From Atherix ibis (Eukaryota > Arthropoda > Insecta > Diptera > Athericidae): a stretch of 64,000 bases of DNA. This document shows positions 47,200-58,560 of this stretch, piece after piece. The DNA lies in contig OY282609.1 in NCBI GenBank assembly GCA_958298945.1, positions 35,561,212 to 35,625,211 on the forward strand. Direction: 5' to 3'. The translations under genes were made by a program, and so were the position numbers. The notes under the pieces were generated by a model, which did not search any database, was not told the origin of the DNA, and saw only the letters and a program-made list of their open reading frames with translations. Each line of letters starts with the position of its first letter. The first letter of the stretch is position 1.

Positions 47200-48060
47200 A
47201 TTTGTACGGTTGGAAGCCTTTGGATTTGAAGCTACCATGTGTGCATCTATTTTATAAAAGATAGCACTGCCTATCAAATTGAAGTTATTAAAATTACAAG
47301 AAAACCTATATTTTTGGAAAATTGAACGCTAAATTTTTTAGGTCCAAACTCTCTGAGGAAAACTGGAAAAAGTTTAAACGAGCTATAAATATGGTTATAT
47401 TCGTAGCGTTAAAATTTATTTTTCCAAAAAAAAACTACAGTACCCAAGAAGTAGTAAACCGGTTTGATCATTTGTTAAAATGGTTTAAAATTTTGCTTGC
47501 TCAATATACAAGGCCAATAAGCTCACCTGCCAGCGCCTTTATTAGAACGCATTAAATTTACTATGTTACAAATTAATTTTCGCACTCGTACAGTAGGAAG
47601 AATTCTTAAAGCTGGACCAGATGGTAAACTCCTCATAGTTAACGTATAAAGAGATGTTCTTCCACACGGTTAGTTGGTAAACTATCAGCTTATGAAATAT
47701 CTTGAATCGAGGAAGCTCTCCATTGAACGTCAATATTGTTTCCGGAGCAATATATCTTCTGGTTATTTGATGGCATATCTAGCCAATAAAATTAAAACTT
47801 TTAATTTTACTGAGGAGTGTAGAATTATTGCACTTGATATATTAAAGGTATTTGACAGAGTTTGGCATCAAGATTGCTTATAAATGTGCGTTCATATGGT
47901 ATCGAAAATTACCTCCTCAAATGGATTATAATCTACCTTCCAAACCGTTTACAGAAGTTGTTTTGGATGGCTTCAAGTCTCCAGTCCACCAAAAAAATGC
48001 TGGTATTCCCCAGGGTTCGGTTATATCCTCGACTCATTAAATTTCAATATAGATAGTAAA
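47200..48060 (+). pseudogene. LINE reverse transcriptase remnant (5' half of RT)
   Basis: Reads RSKLSEENWKKFKRAI in the linker before the RT domain. Then, after shifts, LVNYQLMKYLESRKLSIERQ and YCFRSNISSGYLMAYLANKI (motif 2, QYGFR...ST.D), RIIALDILKVFDRVWHQDCL (motif A, with the catalytic aspartate and the FDRVWH signature) and, in another frame, SPVHQKNAGIPQGSVIS (motif B). The YADD box and everything after are absent; sequence ends in the palindrome at 48066. The FDRVWH/NAGIPQGSVIS combination points to a jockey- or I-like LINE, different from the 35.5-kb fragment. Confidence 0.87.
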
Positions 48061-48065
48061 TTACT

Positions 48066-48123
48066 GTAGGGCTCAAAGAACAGAAATCTCCAGCTATGGA
48101 GATTTCTGTTCTTTGAGCCCTAC
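48066..48123. repeat. Perfect inverted repeat, 27-bp arms, 4-nt spacer
   Basis: 48066-48092 is the exact reverse complement of 48097-48123 (core CTCAAAGAACAGAAATCTCC). It sits 6 bases beyond the LINE remnant, where the RT sequence breaks off. Confidence 0.98.
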
Positions 48124-48124
48124 A

Positions 48125-48405
48125 TATTATCTATGAATAGAACTTGATTAAGTGAAACCGCAAAATTTCCATTTTTGGTATGTGTGTTAATGACTACCTC
48201 CGTTGGAATCATCACATATACAGAATGATTTTTATGTTCCAGGTCGATTTTGTTTGGTCTCTTTTTTGGTTAAGATAATAGTTGTTCATTGGTATTTAAC
48301 AATCGTAGAGCGTAGTCGATAATAATTTATTATAGAGTAACTAACACTACAACAATGTGTAAAAATTATTAAATTTTTAATCATTTAAATAATTATTCAA
48401 TTGTG
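48125..48405. other. Spacer, nothing recognised
   Basis: AT-rich sequence that may contain the 5' end of the following mariner-like element. Confidence 0.4.
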
Positions 48406-48407
48406 TG

Positions 48408-50250
48408 GAGAAAATTACGTGACTTTTTTGGTGTTAATCATACGCCGAGCAAGTCCACCATTCAGCGTATTATAAATAATATTGAAAATATGCATACACT
48501 ACGAGATATAGCAAAAACTAAGCGACAATTAAGCTGACGTACGAGGTCTATTCAAAAAGTATCGCGAATTTTGTGTTTTTCAAAAATTATTTATTTATTC
48601 ATGAATATCTATTTTGTCCCCTTCAAAGTAATCCTCACCAGATATTATACACTTGTACCAGCGTTTTTTCCAATCCACAAAGCAATTAAAAAAAATCATT
48701 TTTGTGATCTTGTTCAGCTCCTCTTCGATGCCGTCTCAATCGAAAAAACCTGTAAGCAAAACCTTCACATTTGACCGAACTTGACGCGCTTTTTTCGGTC
48801 TTGGCTCGTACGGCACCTTCCATTGGGATGATTGAGCTTTGGTATCTATGTCAGAAATATAAACCTATGATTCATCACCAGTTATGACCCTCTGGAGCAA
48901 ATTTGGGTTGTCGCGGATAGAGTCCGACAGCTCCTTAGCAATGTTAGTGCGATGCTGTTTTTGGTTGAAATTGAGCAATTTTGGTACGAATTTCGCGCCG
49001 ACCCGTCTCACGCTCAAATCATTGGTACAAATCGAATGGCACGAGTCAATCGATATGTTTAAGTCCTCCACAACTGCTCTAATGGTGATTCGACGATTGG
49101 CCAATACTATTTTCTTCCCTTCACAATGTTTTCGTCTCTTGTTGACGTGCTCGGGCTTCCGGCACGCTTTTCGTCGTTCACATCTTCTCATACCACCGAT
49201 AAACGTTGCTTCGATCCAAGATAGCTTCACCATATGCCACAGTCAATATTCGGAATGCGTCCGCGCAATTAATTTTGTTTTTCACAAAAAATTTGATAGA
49301 GATTCTTTGATCCAATTTTCGGAATGGGCAAAAATCGAAGACGAGCCAAAACACGTGCAAGCAAAGCAGATATCAAAAATTAACTAAACATTCAAATTGG
49401 CCGAACTTATCGGCATAAGTGAGAGACATAAGTACCAATATAACGCTATAAAAAATCGAAAATTGAATATACGTAACCCGCGGAAATTCAAAATTCGCGA
49501 TACATTTTGAACAGACCTCGTATACCTGAAAAGACTGATGCAGTGAGGCGCAGAATTGGGAATATCTCTATCATGATTGTTATTTCAAAAAATTGAGATA
49601 GTGAACAAGAATTGGAAATATCTCCATCACGTTTGTTAAAAAGTCTCAAAAAACATTTATTTTTTAACCTATATAAAATTCAATTGACACAACAGCTACA
49701 GGTAAATAATTATGAACGACGACTTCACTAGCTTTGTTAAAAAACAGAATAACCGCTATTAGGGCACTAGAAATTCCTCAACTGATACACCAAAAACCAC
49801 TACACCCTCGTAGAGTAACTGTTTAAAGATTATGGAGTCAATGCTATAACAGTTACTGGTGACCGCTATCGGGACATGTTGGATAACTTTCTTCTGCCCG
49901 AATTAGATCAATTAGGCCTACAGAATAAATAATTCCAACAAGCCGGTGCCACACCACATACAGCTCGTGCTACGATACAAATTTTGAGAGAAATTATTTC
50001 CGGCCGAATAATGTCCAAAAGCGGTGATACCGACTGGCCCGCACGATCCTCTGATTTAAATTCTGCCGATTTCTCTGTATAGTTGAAGAAAAAGGTATAC
50101 GCTAAAAAACCAATCATAAGCTCAAATGCCCGCGTTTGCACCACAACCATAGGCACGCATTTCACAGATATTTTATACAAAATGCTAAACATCTTATAAA
50201 ACTGTATTTTTTTAAAAAGTTATTAAAAAAAACTTCTACGTGGAATATAA
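48408..50250 (+). pseudogene. mariner-like (DUF4817-type) element split by a second mariner
   Basis: Left part (48410-48539) reads FFGVNHTPSKSTIQRIINNI and TLRDIAKTKRQLS, the HTH region. It is cut at a TA by the mariner at 48540-49522 and resumes at 49523 with IPEKTDAVRRRIGNISI in the same frame. After decay (49560-49800) the core reads DYGVNAITVTGDRYRDMLDN, a stop before FQQAGATPHTARATIQILRE, and SGDTDWPARSSDLNSADFSV, then KKVYAKKPIISS. The middle catalytic aspartate (FQQDGA) is alanine and the third site is decayed. Frame continuity across the insertion shows that the inner element entered after this one had settled. Confidence 0.9.
48540..49522 (-). mobile_element. mariner with ITGDES signature, internally deleted, nested
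   Basis: 983 bp from TA to TA. Terminal repeats read ACGAGGTCTATTCAAAAAGT (left) and the near-identical ACGAGGTCTGTTCAAAATGT (right). Right to left the transposase gives RISIKFFVKNKINCADAFRI, YGEAILDRSNVYRWYEKM, then VLANRRITIRAVVEDLNISI, GAKFVPKLLNFNQKQHRTNI and NLLQRVITGDES (first catalytic block). A deletion then joins PYEPRPKKARQVRSNVKVLL to the C-terminus (WKKRWYKCI...DYFEGDKIDIHE). The second and third catalytic sites are gone. One or two frameshifts are also present. Its target was the DUF4817-type element around it. Confidence 0.95.
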
Positions 50251-50254
50251 AACT

Positions 50255-50635
50255 ACCAAAAAGTCCTGCAAAATATTTAACTTCTCTTAAGGGATTCAAG
50301 AAATTTTTCACTCCATTTGATCTAGTAAATAGATAGATGGGAATTATGTTCCAGCAGGAGCAAAAATTCACCCGAGCTGGAATATAATTCCCACATTTGG
50401 TTAGGGAATTCTAAAACGTCATTGCACTTACTGGATTGGGATCCAAAATCAAGCGATAAAATTGATAGGAGACAAAAATATTACGGATATATTAGACTGA
50501 CTGAAACACCGCCTAAGTGTCTCCTATCTTTGCTTATTTTATTTTATATTTTATAAATAGTGTTTTAGTAAATTGCATGTTGCATTCTAATTTTACAATT
50601 ATTCTACTGTAATACTCATGAATCTCCTTTTTGGA
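50255..50635. repeat. Spacer with an imperfect hairpin at 50338-50393
   Basis: TGGGAATTATGTTCCAGC (50338-50355) is mirrored at 50376-50393 with one mismatch and a 20-nt spacer. Nothing else was recognised. Confidence 0.8.
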
Positions 50636-50689
50636 CGTACTGCTATGACCTCCGTGTTTTCATGCTTATTTCTAGCTGGATTCGACTAT

Positions 50690-51187
50690 TTGTTTTCAAA
50701 CTGCCCTTGACACTTGATAATATGATGGTTTTTATGCATATTACCTTCAAACGACGCTTGTTTAAAAATTGGATTTCTGGCTGCATTTGATGCTTGGGCA
50801 GTGACAGTTGGAATGTCAACAAAAATAGGCGGCAACGCGATTATATAAAAATAATTTACTTCATATATTCCGCCAGAAAATGCACCGAAAACAATAAGGA
50901 AATAAGACATTTAAATGGCATTTGCTCATGGAGCCCATGCGACAAGATAATTTTTACTTATTGGTTAACGTAAATACAAGCAGTAAAACAACCGTTAGAA
51001 ATAGCACCGGTTTAATTTCGGAAATCCAGCTTGAAAACAAGCAGCAGAGTAGTCAGTGTCGTCATTTCTAGCACCACAACCAGCACCGCAGCTACCACAG
51101 CAGCAACCAAGAAAACAAATAGTAAAACAAGGGTCGTGTGAAGTGGGCTTAAGATATAGATGTGCTTTTTTCGGGCGTTCCATCCTA
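50690..51187 (-). other. Two short frames, weak candidate for a host gene fragment
   Basis: Immediately left of the 2.03-kb TIR element. Right to left, one frame from 51180 reads MERPKKAHLYLKPTSHDPCF then a cysteine/glycine-rich GCCCGSCGAGCGA. A second from 50910 reads MSYFLIVFGAFSGGIYEVNY, then ALPPIFVDIPTVTAQASNAA, ending near a GTAATATG that could be a splice donor. The base composition is more balanced than the flanks. No family was recognised and no start or splice site is decisive. It may be decayed transposon or chance. Confidence 0.2.
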
Positions 51188-51188
51188 A

Positions 51189-53219
51189 AGGCCGATATGC
51201 AGCTCAAGCTAAGATAAATTTTAACGCGATCTCCACTACTCTCCCATTTAGCGCAGCTAAACGAGAGTGAAAACTTTTTGTGTAGAGATAAATTTTGACA
51301 TTTCGGAACTTTTTAATTTCGATGTTGATGTTTTGTTGTTATTTTAAAAATAATTGAAATGAATAGTCGTGTTGTGACTAAAATTGATTATTTATCAACA
51401 TCGAAATTTACTGACTGCTGGTGTATATTTATTAATTCGGTTTAATATTTTATTAGTAGAAACTTGAATAGGACAGTTATTATTATTATTATCACTACTA
51501 CGATAAAAAAAAACACAAACGTCAAAATTTATCTAGCATTTATCTTTGATTATTGTCCCGTGCATTTATTTGTAGTGAAAACCCTTAGATTAAAGAATAC
51601 CTGGATAGGACCTTACCGTATATGTATACGCAATTTTGTGTACAAATATTTACTAGGGGGTTATGACTGTCAAAATTTTTTTATGTAGACATGACACCCA
51701 CTGCCATCTATGTGTCGTAATGGAAATTTATTTAATTGCAAAAGCATAATTTATATTTATTTTAATTCACTTACTGGAACAAAAATACAATTTATATACA
51801 ACGATAGGCCATTTTTATTTTTTGTACAATCTTTTGATACGAAATGGAATTCTATTTTAGGTTTATTATACATTTCGTAAATATCAATCAAATATAAACT
51901 GCCTCAATTTTGTAGACTTTCGGAGAGTTTGAAAACTTTAATTCTCCATGAAAGTGGTGACTTGAGGGTTAGCTTTGTCATTTGTGAATCCGATGTTGAC
52001 AGTTCAATGTTTACCATAAAATAGTACAGTGCCGGTGTATATAAAGTGTGTGTAAGAAAGTTTAAGGGACCGAATTTTTCTGTTTATTTTTGATTGCTGT
52101 TTTCATTGTGTTATAATAAATAAAGTTTATTCTTCGGTAAGCTTATTATTTAAATAAATTTGTTTTGATTGCTCTATTAGACCATATTATAATGCATTTA
52201 CTAAATAATATTGTTTTCATTTTTTTTAGAATATAAGTTATTAATTATTTTAATAACATTAAATTTTTCATTTTCTATTTTTGTTTTAAAGCATTTCTTT
52301 TAATGTTGTATACGATTAACTTATATATTATCAAGAACTTCATGTATTGTAATGTTCTATGTAATTAATGCTTTATTTTTTAATTTATTTTAAATGCGCA
52401 ATGCCTATTTAAATTTCAATTTCCATTCGTAAACACACATTTATATTATAATTAAGGTTTTTCCATCTATGGTACTTATGCTTGTTTAAGATTAAAATTT
52501 TTTTAATAAGTTGCGTTGTGGTTTAATTTCAACATAAACAAAATATCACATTTTCTCATTTAATTCATTTTGCATTTTTGAAATTAATTTAAATTTGTAC
52601 ACATAATTGTTTTCATATAATCAAATAACTTACAATTCATATTTTTATATACTATTCCCCATTTTAAAAATTCTGTTTTAATAAATAATATACAGTGAAA
52701 TAAATAAAATGAAAATAAATAATAAATAAATAAATATTTAAAAATAGAATACTGTGTTTTATTGCATATTTACAAAACTACTTCCATCAAACAACAAGAT
52801 CCGCAATATTAAAAAATCGGCTTCTTTACACGTAAATGATATCACATATGAAAAATAGTTTTAAACAAACCGCTTCAATCGCATACTGAACTTTTAAATT
52901 GGCCCCCAATGATTTACGCCGTTTCTGTTGTATTGCATGTGTGTGCGTTCTATGAATGTATTGCCAACAAAATTTGGACAGAATTTTTGTGTAGAGGCCT
53001 ATCCAGTACTTCTTTAATCTAAGTGAAAACCAAAGTGAAATCGCGTGGAGACATCAATGCCGCCATCTACTTTTCAGTAGATTCACTCTCCTTTTCACTT
53101 TCATTTCACTCTCGAGCTGCGTACTGCCCGGCAAAATCGTGAGCTAAATTTTTCGATTTCGATTTAGCTAGCTAAAAGTCGTATGAAAATTTATCTTAGC
53201 TCAAGCTGCGTACCGGCCT
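51189..53219. mobile_element. 2.03-kb non-coding TIR element with TAA duplication
   Basis: Ends: 51189-51222 (AGGCCGATATGCAGCTCAAG...) and the inverted 53186-53219 (AGGCCGGTACGCAGCTTGAG...) match at 30 of 34 bases; all four differences are transitions. Both sides are flanked by TAA (51186-51188 and 53220-53222). Deeper blocks are also mirrored: CTTAGATTAAAGAA at 51584-51597 with its complement at 53010-53023, followed on both sides by CTGGATAGG, and GAGAGTGAAA plus TTTAGC-GCTAAA words near both ends. A second GTACGCAGCT copy lies inside the right end (53112-53133). The core is AT-rich and without open frames. A 3-bp TAA target copy and GGCC ends suggest a PIF/Harbinger-like non-autonomous element. 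The class is an inference; the inverted repeats and flanking TAA are seen directly. Confidence 0.8.
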
Positions 53220-53224
53220 TAATG

Positions 53225-55165
53225 TAGAATATTCTGCCTTACTCGGCTTTTTCGATCCATCACAATCAATAGCTATTTAAGAGTAAAGAGCTTTTGACAC
53301 GCGCGGTGTATCAAAATATTATAGATTATTTAAAATTGTTTAGCGCAAGCGCCTTATAAAAAAAATGTCTTTAGTGTAAGATTATTTTGCTACTGCTCTT
53401 ATTTTGATCAGAAAAAATTGGGAACACAAATGGTTTGTTCTATTCTTTAGACAATATAACACAATATATAATCGAAGATTTTTTTATTGTGTACCTTTAA
53501 TGTTTATTATTCTTACCTAAAGTTTTGTATCATATTTTAATTATTATATTCATAGTTTTACAAAAAGAAATTCGGTAATTTTTTGTAAAAGAAATTTATT
53601 TGTAAAATATAATACAAATGGCGTTGTTTGTTTATACGAAAGGTCCTTTAGACACAAGTCAAAGGTTAGTTTATGATTCCACAATATAAAGAAGCTACCT
53701 GTTTATTGATTATTGGAATCAATGCATAATATTACTGCGGGATATGAGAAATTTTCGACAAATATAGCAGTGGATAATATCATCGAAGGAAAAATATGGA
53801 ATGGCTGTTGGCATCGAATACAGGCTATTTGAGACGAAACTGCTGCAGAAAATCTTGGTATTGTCAGTTTTAACGTATTCTTTGGAGATTGAAGTCTAGA
53901 TCAGGAATTATTGCGCACTCTATAATTTTAGAGCATATTCTGTGCTCGAAATCTACCATAGATACCATGGCTTTAATTATGAAAATCTACCATGGTCATT
54001 GCGCTATAAAATGGCCTCTGAAACTTTGCTTTTAAAAAAGAATATGTATTGGAAAAGCGACAGTATTTAAATGTATTTACTTTGTATCTATAATACTCCG
54101 ATTTCGATTGGTTGCAATCGAACATCTCTTTTTTTCCCTTTTGGCAAATATTACCGACGTGTATGGCTTTCATAACGAAGATATTTAGATCTACAACTGA
54201 AGATGACAGCAAGAAAATGCACAAGAAGCAAGATGAATAAAAAGATATATTATATTTTGTGATATTTTGTTGAATTTATCACAAAAATATATAGGTGAGA
54301 CATCTGGAACATGTCGGATAATTTTTCAGAAAAATATCGTTGCACTTCTACAACTGCACACTACTACAGTGGCTCGTCACAGCCTCAAGCGTTCAGGTAC
54401 AAGTTTACGTCTATGAAAAACTTGTGTAGGATAAAAATTGTAGAAAAACTTCAACCCCTGAAAGTGTAGTAGAAAAAATATTTGGCTATGAAAAGCGTCC
54501 ACGTTCAATTGAATATGCAGGATACCGATGCATTTTTTTCAAAATGGAGGAAACGTTGTTACATAAGACAGAAGTAAGCACGTTGCACAATATGCTGAAC
54601 GATGCGGAAGTCTTTTTCGCAGTAACCAAATGCATTTATGCAAGGTTGAATGCAAACACCTAAAAAGATTTACTACATACCCATTTCAAATATAGAAAAT
54701 TATTATTTTATGGAAAATATGAATGTCTTTTGTTTTTAGAAGCTTCGTTAACATCTGTTCGAAATGACTTCCCTATTCGAGTCACAGATACACGCTTTAT
54801 TATATAAATCAGTCCAACCAACACTTTTCTATTCTTGAATTGCTTTTACGGTAGCCATATTTGTGGGGTTCGTGCTCCACTGAGAAACATATTGTTTTTA
54901 TGATTCGCAAACATATTTGAATTTAAATGAACTGAATATGACATAATGTTGCAATTTATTCTTGCCTAAAATGTGACAATATATTTATTCGCTTTGCACT
55001 TTCTATTCCTTGCTTGCGATTATCTGAAAACTTGGAAAATATAATTTTGACTTGCAGGATATTAATTTTTAAATTTTTTATAATATGACAGTTAACTACT
55101 GCTTTATTAAAATTTATTTAATAATTTTCTTAGGGATATTTTTACTTGAGAATATCTCCTTTTTT
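53225..55165. other. Mixed composition, no gene recognised
   Basis: 53690-54240 and 54300-54680 have somewhat balanced composition with broken frames (for example YENLPWSLRYKMASETLLLK at about 53978), perhaps decayed transposons, but no motif could be assigned. Confidence 0.45.
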
Positions 55166-55169
55166 TCAG

Positions 55170-55335
55170 CACTACAAGCCTGTGTGGGTTTTTAGCTTGC
55201 TTTTATACTTGTCTCCAATCATATCTCTCCATCGCTTTTTGCTTCCAATTGATGAGTCGAATATTCTTTAAATTTTTCTCCATTCCATGTAGCCACCTAT
55301 TTCTTGACTGCCTTGTTTACTTTTCCCTTGAGGTT
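55170..55335 (-). pseudogene. RTE-like LINE, extreme C-terminus
   Basis: Right to left it reads RWLHGMEKNLKNIRLINWKQ, KAMERYDWRQV, a stop, KQAKNPHRL, stop. It fits the conserved tail RPRRRW.D.....L...GI.NW...A.DR..WR.....AKTH.GL of insect RTE/endonuclease-RT LINEs. Weakly similar sequence may extend right to about 55560. No 3' UTR or poly(A) was defined. Confidence 0.75.
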
Positions 55336-55339
55336 TACT

Positions 55340-56630
55340 AAATAACAGAATTCTTGACATTTTATATCCCCTTACCTGAATAATTTTGATTATTTTAACT
55401 ATGTCAGCCTCCTTGATACGTATTCTCCAAATACCATTATCATCGAATATCGGGTCATTTATTCTTATAAGTATTTTCCGCTCAAAGATCCTTCAACTTT
55501 CTATTAAGAGCGCGAAATTTCATTAATTTGTCGACATTATAATAGCTTCTATTCCCTGTTTGATGCATTTCTTATATTCGTATTTAAATAAGATTATTGT
55601 GTACAAATGCTTATACTTAATTATAAGTAATTAAAAAAAAAACATTATTTAAAAATGATTTGTGTGAATTACTGATGAAATCAGACCTTCCTATATGTTT
55701 TCTCCAAACACATACTGGAGAAAAGCAACTGCGTACAAAGTTTGGCCATATAATATTAATTTATTTGAGTTTGACCTGCTTTTAGATATTTTCGGTTAAA
55801 TTTTTCTATTGCCAAATAGAAAGTACATAAAATTATAAACAAAAATAGGACTTTTAAGGCCGAAATTCTTTTACTTCTTCTTTTTCTTAAATGAATTATT
55901 TAAAGGATTTGCCTGGCAATGATATTATGGTGAGCAATAGAAAACTTAAATTGGAATGAATAATATTATTATGAACATTGAATGAAGATATCGCTATTTT
56001 TTTAGATGATCTTTAATTAAAGGGATTCGTTGTGCTGGCAAATTAAAATTTCAGTAGAGTCTCAATAATGTAAAATAGCACCGATGATACTACTAGAAAA
56101 CTTCAGCAGCTGCTTCGAAATAATCTTAGGAGGTACGATTTTAATATAAGAAAGTAAGCAAAAAAAGAAGCTTACGAATTTATAGAAGTCCATCATTATC
56201 AATGCTATGAAAGGTAATACTTGATCATTTTTTAAACGAAATTCAAAAATTATTATTGGTGGGGGAAAATATTGTCTGAAAATATCATAATTTGTAATGC
56301 TTATTCAGATGTATTCTTATTTAATAGTAGACTGTAAACCTTATGATTGCATGGCTCGGCGATCACTTCAGCATTATTTGACGATGGACAGAATATTATT
56401 TTTCATGCAATTTAATAGGTTAAAACTAACTAAAGCTTATTCCAGACCAGTTACACAAGAATAGTTTGTACTAATAAGAAATAATTTAATAGCAATTTGT
56501 TTCGATTGAAATTGATCCTAAATTTAAATTAATAGAAATATTTTATTGATAAATTAATTTTAAGCCACATAACCAAAAGAATGCAGCCAAAGAAAATCTT
56601 CGATATAAAAAAAAATTTACCATTATTATG
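55340..56630. other. AT-rich stretch, nothing recognised
   Basis: No supported feature. Confidence 0.5.
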
Positions 56631-56914
56631 AGTACAGTAATATTATATTGTTTAACGTAACTTGTCTCTCGTTAAACATAAAACCACGAGTCGCCTACGA
56701 CCATAGGAATTTAGTAACGCTCAATCAACGCACCACCATTACTGGCAGTTAACCAGTTATAAGCAGAGTACTCCTACTGTTAGTGGCGAAGCCTATCTAA
56801 ACCTCTCCTGTCATAAGCAGTAACAGCGCTCGAGAAAATTACCAGTATCTCCCACCAACGATCCGTAGACCGTACCCGCGATATGGGTATTAATCACAGC
56901 AACTACGTTGCTGA

Positions 56915-56999
56915 CAGTGTGTTTAAATACCATGGGGCACTCTGACTCGATGCCATTATCGAGCACAGTGTGTTTTAATACCATGGGGCACTCTGACTC
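56915..56999. repeat. Direct duplication within the family A 3' UTR
   Basis: Two 34-base copies (GGGGCACTCTGACTC at the end of each), offset 50 bases; copies 1 and 2 of the family have the unit once. Confidence 0.92.
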
Positions 57000-57067
57000 C
57001 CGTGGTACCAGTTCTTTTTTAAGAGTACTTCGGTTTGTACTCCGCTCATTGAGCTACGGTAAGAAAT

Positions 57068-57126
57068 TTTGTACCAGGTGTATAAGCTTAAATCCGCTGT
57101 TTTTAAGCTTATATACCTGGTACAAA
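57068..57126. repeat. Inverted repeat at the mariner end
   Basis: 25-bp arms (57068-57092 and 57102-57126), one mismatch, 9-nt spacer. The outer arm is the mariner terminal repeat plus 4 flanking LINE bases; the inner arm is an inverted copy inside the element, in place of sequence that copy 1 keeps. Confidence 0.95.
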
Positions 57127-58176
57127 CTTATTCAAAGTACATTTTCCCCATCTCTCGGGCAATTTGTTGATACCAAGCCAAAAAAATTACTTCTCTTTCC
57201 ACTAATCAAGTGCAAAAACCACTAATCAAGCCAATTTCGGACGTCTTCGTAAGAATCGAAGTTCGGCCCAGAGAGCGCGTTGCCCATCGACGAAAACAGG
57301 TGGTAGTCGAAAGGGGCCAAGTCTGGTGAATAACCTGGCCCCTTCCGACTACCACTTGTTTCTACCTCACAGTTGAGTGTCTCCAAGTAGTTTCGGACCA
57401 TTTTTGATGTGCGCGATCATGAGTTGTCGTGCAGGAAAATCAGCTTATCATGTGTTTGTTGATAATCCTTCCTTTTTTCACGCAAAGCACGGTACAATTT
57501 GGGGAAGATGTTGATGGTTAGCCAGGATCAACCCACAATTTCTCGCGTTTAGGATTCTCGAAATATATCCACTTTTTATCGCCTGTCACGATCCAATGCA
57601 GGAACGACTTTCTATTTTGTCTGGCGAGCAAGATTTCGTATGTGTTTTGGCGTCGCTCCGTCTGCCTATCGTTTAATTCATGCGGCACGCATTTTCCGAT
57701 CTTTTCAATGTTCCCCATGGTACGCAAACGCATGGAAATGGCTGGTTGAGTAACACCCAATTGCTCCGCGAGCGTTTTTTGCAATTGGGCATCGTCTTCG
57801 TCCAAAAGACCCTGCAATTGATGGTCCGCAACCTTCCTAAGCCGATTTTCACGCTTCTTATCCTACAAGTCAAAATTGCCGTCTTTGAACCGACGAACCC
57901 AATCTCGGGACGTTGTTTCCGATAAAGCACTGTCACCATAGGCCTCCATAAGCATTCTATGCGATTCGGCAGCCGATTTCTTCAAATTGAAGCACAAAAG
58001 CAGAGCTTCCCTCATATGGTCTTCCTCTGGCATAAAACTAGACATGATTAGAAAAGGAAAAATGTATGTTGTTGTATGAAATTGCACTGATTAATGTTGA
58101 CAGATGACAAACTCATAAAAACAGTATAATAAGCTTACTCACGCCATCTATGACCAAACAGCTTATACACCTGGTA
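57072..58176 (-). mobile_element. cecropia-type mariner copy 2, nested in the family A LINE
   Basis: 1,105 bp from TA to TA, with ends TACCAGGTGTATAAGCTT and its inverted match at 58159-58176. Right to left: MSSFMPEEDHMREALLLCFN at 58045, KKSAAESHRMLMEAYGDSAL, TSRDWVRRFKDGNFDL, a stop, then QGLLDEDDAQLQKTLAEQLG, VTQPAISMRLRTMG, CVPHELNDRQTERRQNTYEI and FLHWIVTGDKKWIYFENPKR (first catalytic block, DKKW for DEKW). About 150 bases that copy 1 keeps around 34538-34660 are missing, and two fold-back insertions (57068-57126, 57295-57360) replace other sequence. The second and third catalytic sites are lost. Better preserved than copy 1 in the N-terminal half. Confidence 0.95.
57295..57360. repeat. 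Inverted repeat inside mariner copy 2
   Basis: 25-bp arms (57295-57319 and 57336-57360), two mismatches, 16-nt spacer. The second arm replaces about 20 bases present in copy 1 near 34362-34381. Confidence 0.95.
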
Positions 58177-58560
58177 AATCCCTAGGCACCACTAAGCTAG
58201 CTCAGTTACGCGGGTTCGCCAAGACCCGAAAGCACAACCGGAATCGACCTTGGTCTTTTACCCGGTTGTAGCCACCTTTCGTGTAATTTGCACACTATTC
58301 ACGCACCATTCTTGCTCACCTCTCAAAAAGTGACACGCCAAATCTATTAAAGCATTCATACCGTTCTGTCATACGTAACACTCCATATTCTCATTATTTA
58401 CCGCGATTCCACATGCACCTAAGTCTCGCAAATACCCGTACAGGCCACACTCAATGAGAAGGTGCTTGGCACTCTACTCCGCCGCCCAACATGAGCATCA
58501 ACAGCCGGACCACGCCCGTACAGGAACCTATTCATACTGCCATATCCCGTAAGTAAATGG

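Noticed and set aside
51189..53219. piggyBac-type element with TTAA target
   Set aside because: The left flank reads CTAA and not TTAA, and the ends do not start with CCC; TAA fits better.
53690..54680. Tc1-like or other transposase
   Set aside because: A few protein-like strings (RHSLKRSG, YENLPWSLRYK) but no ordered set of motifs and no terminal repeats.
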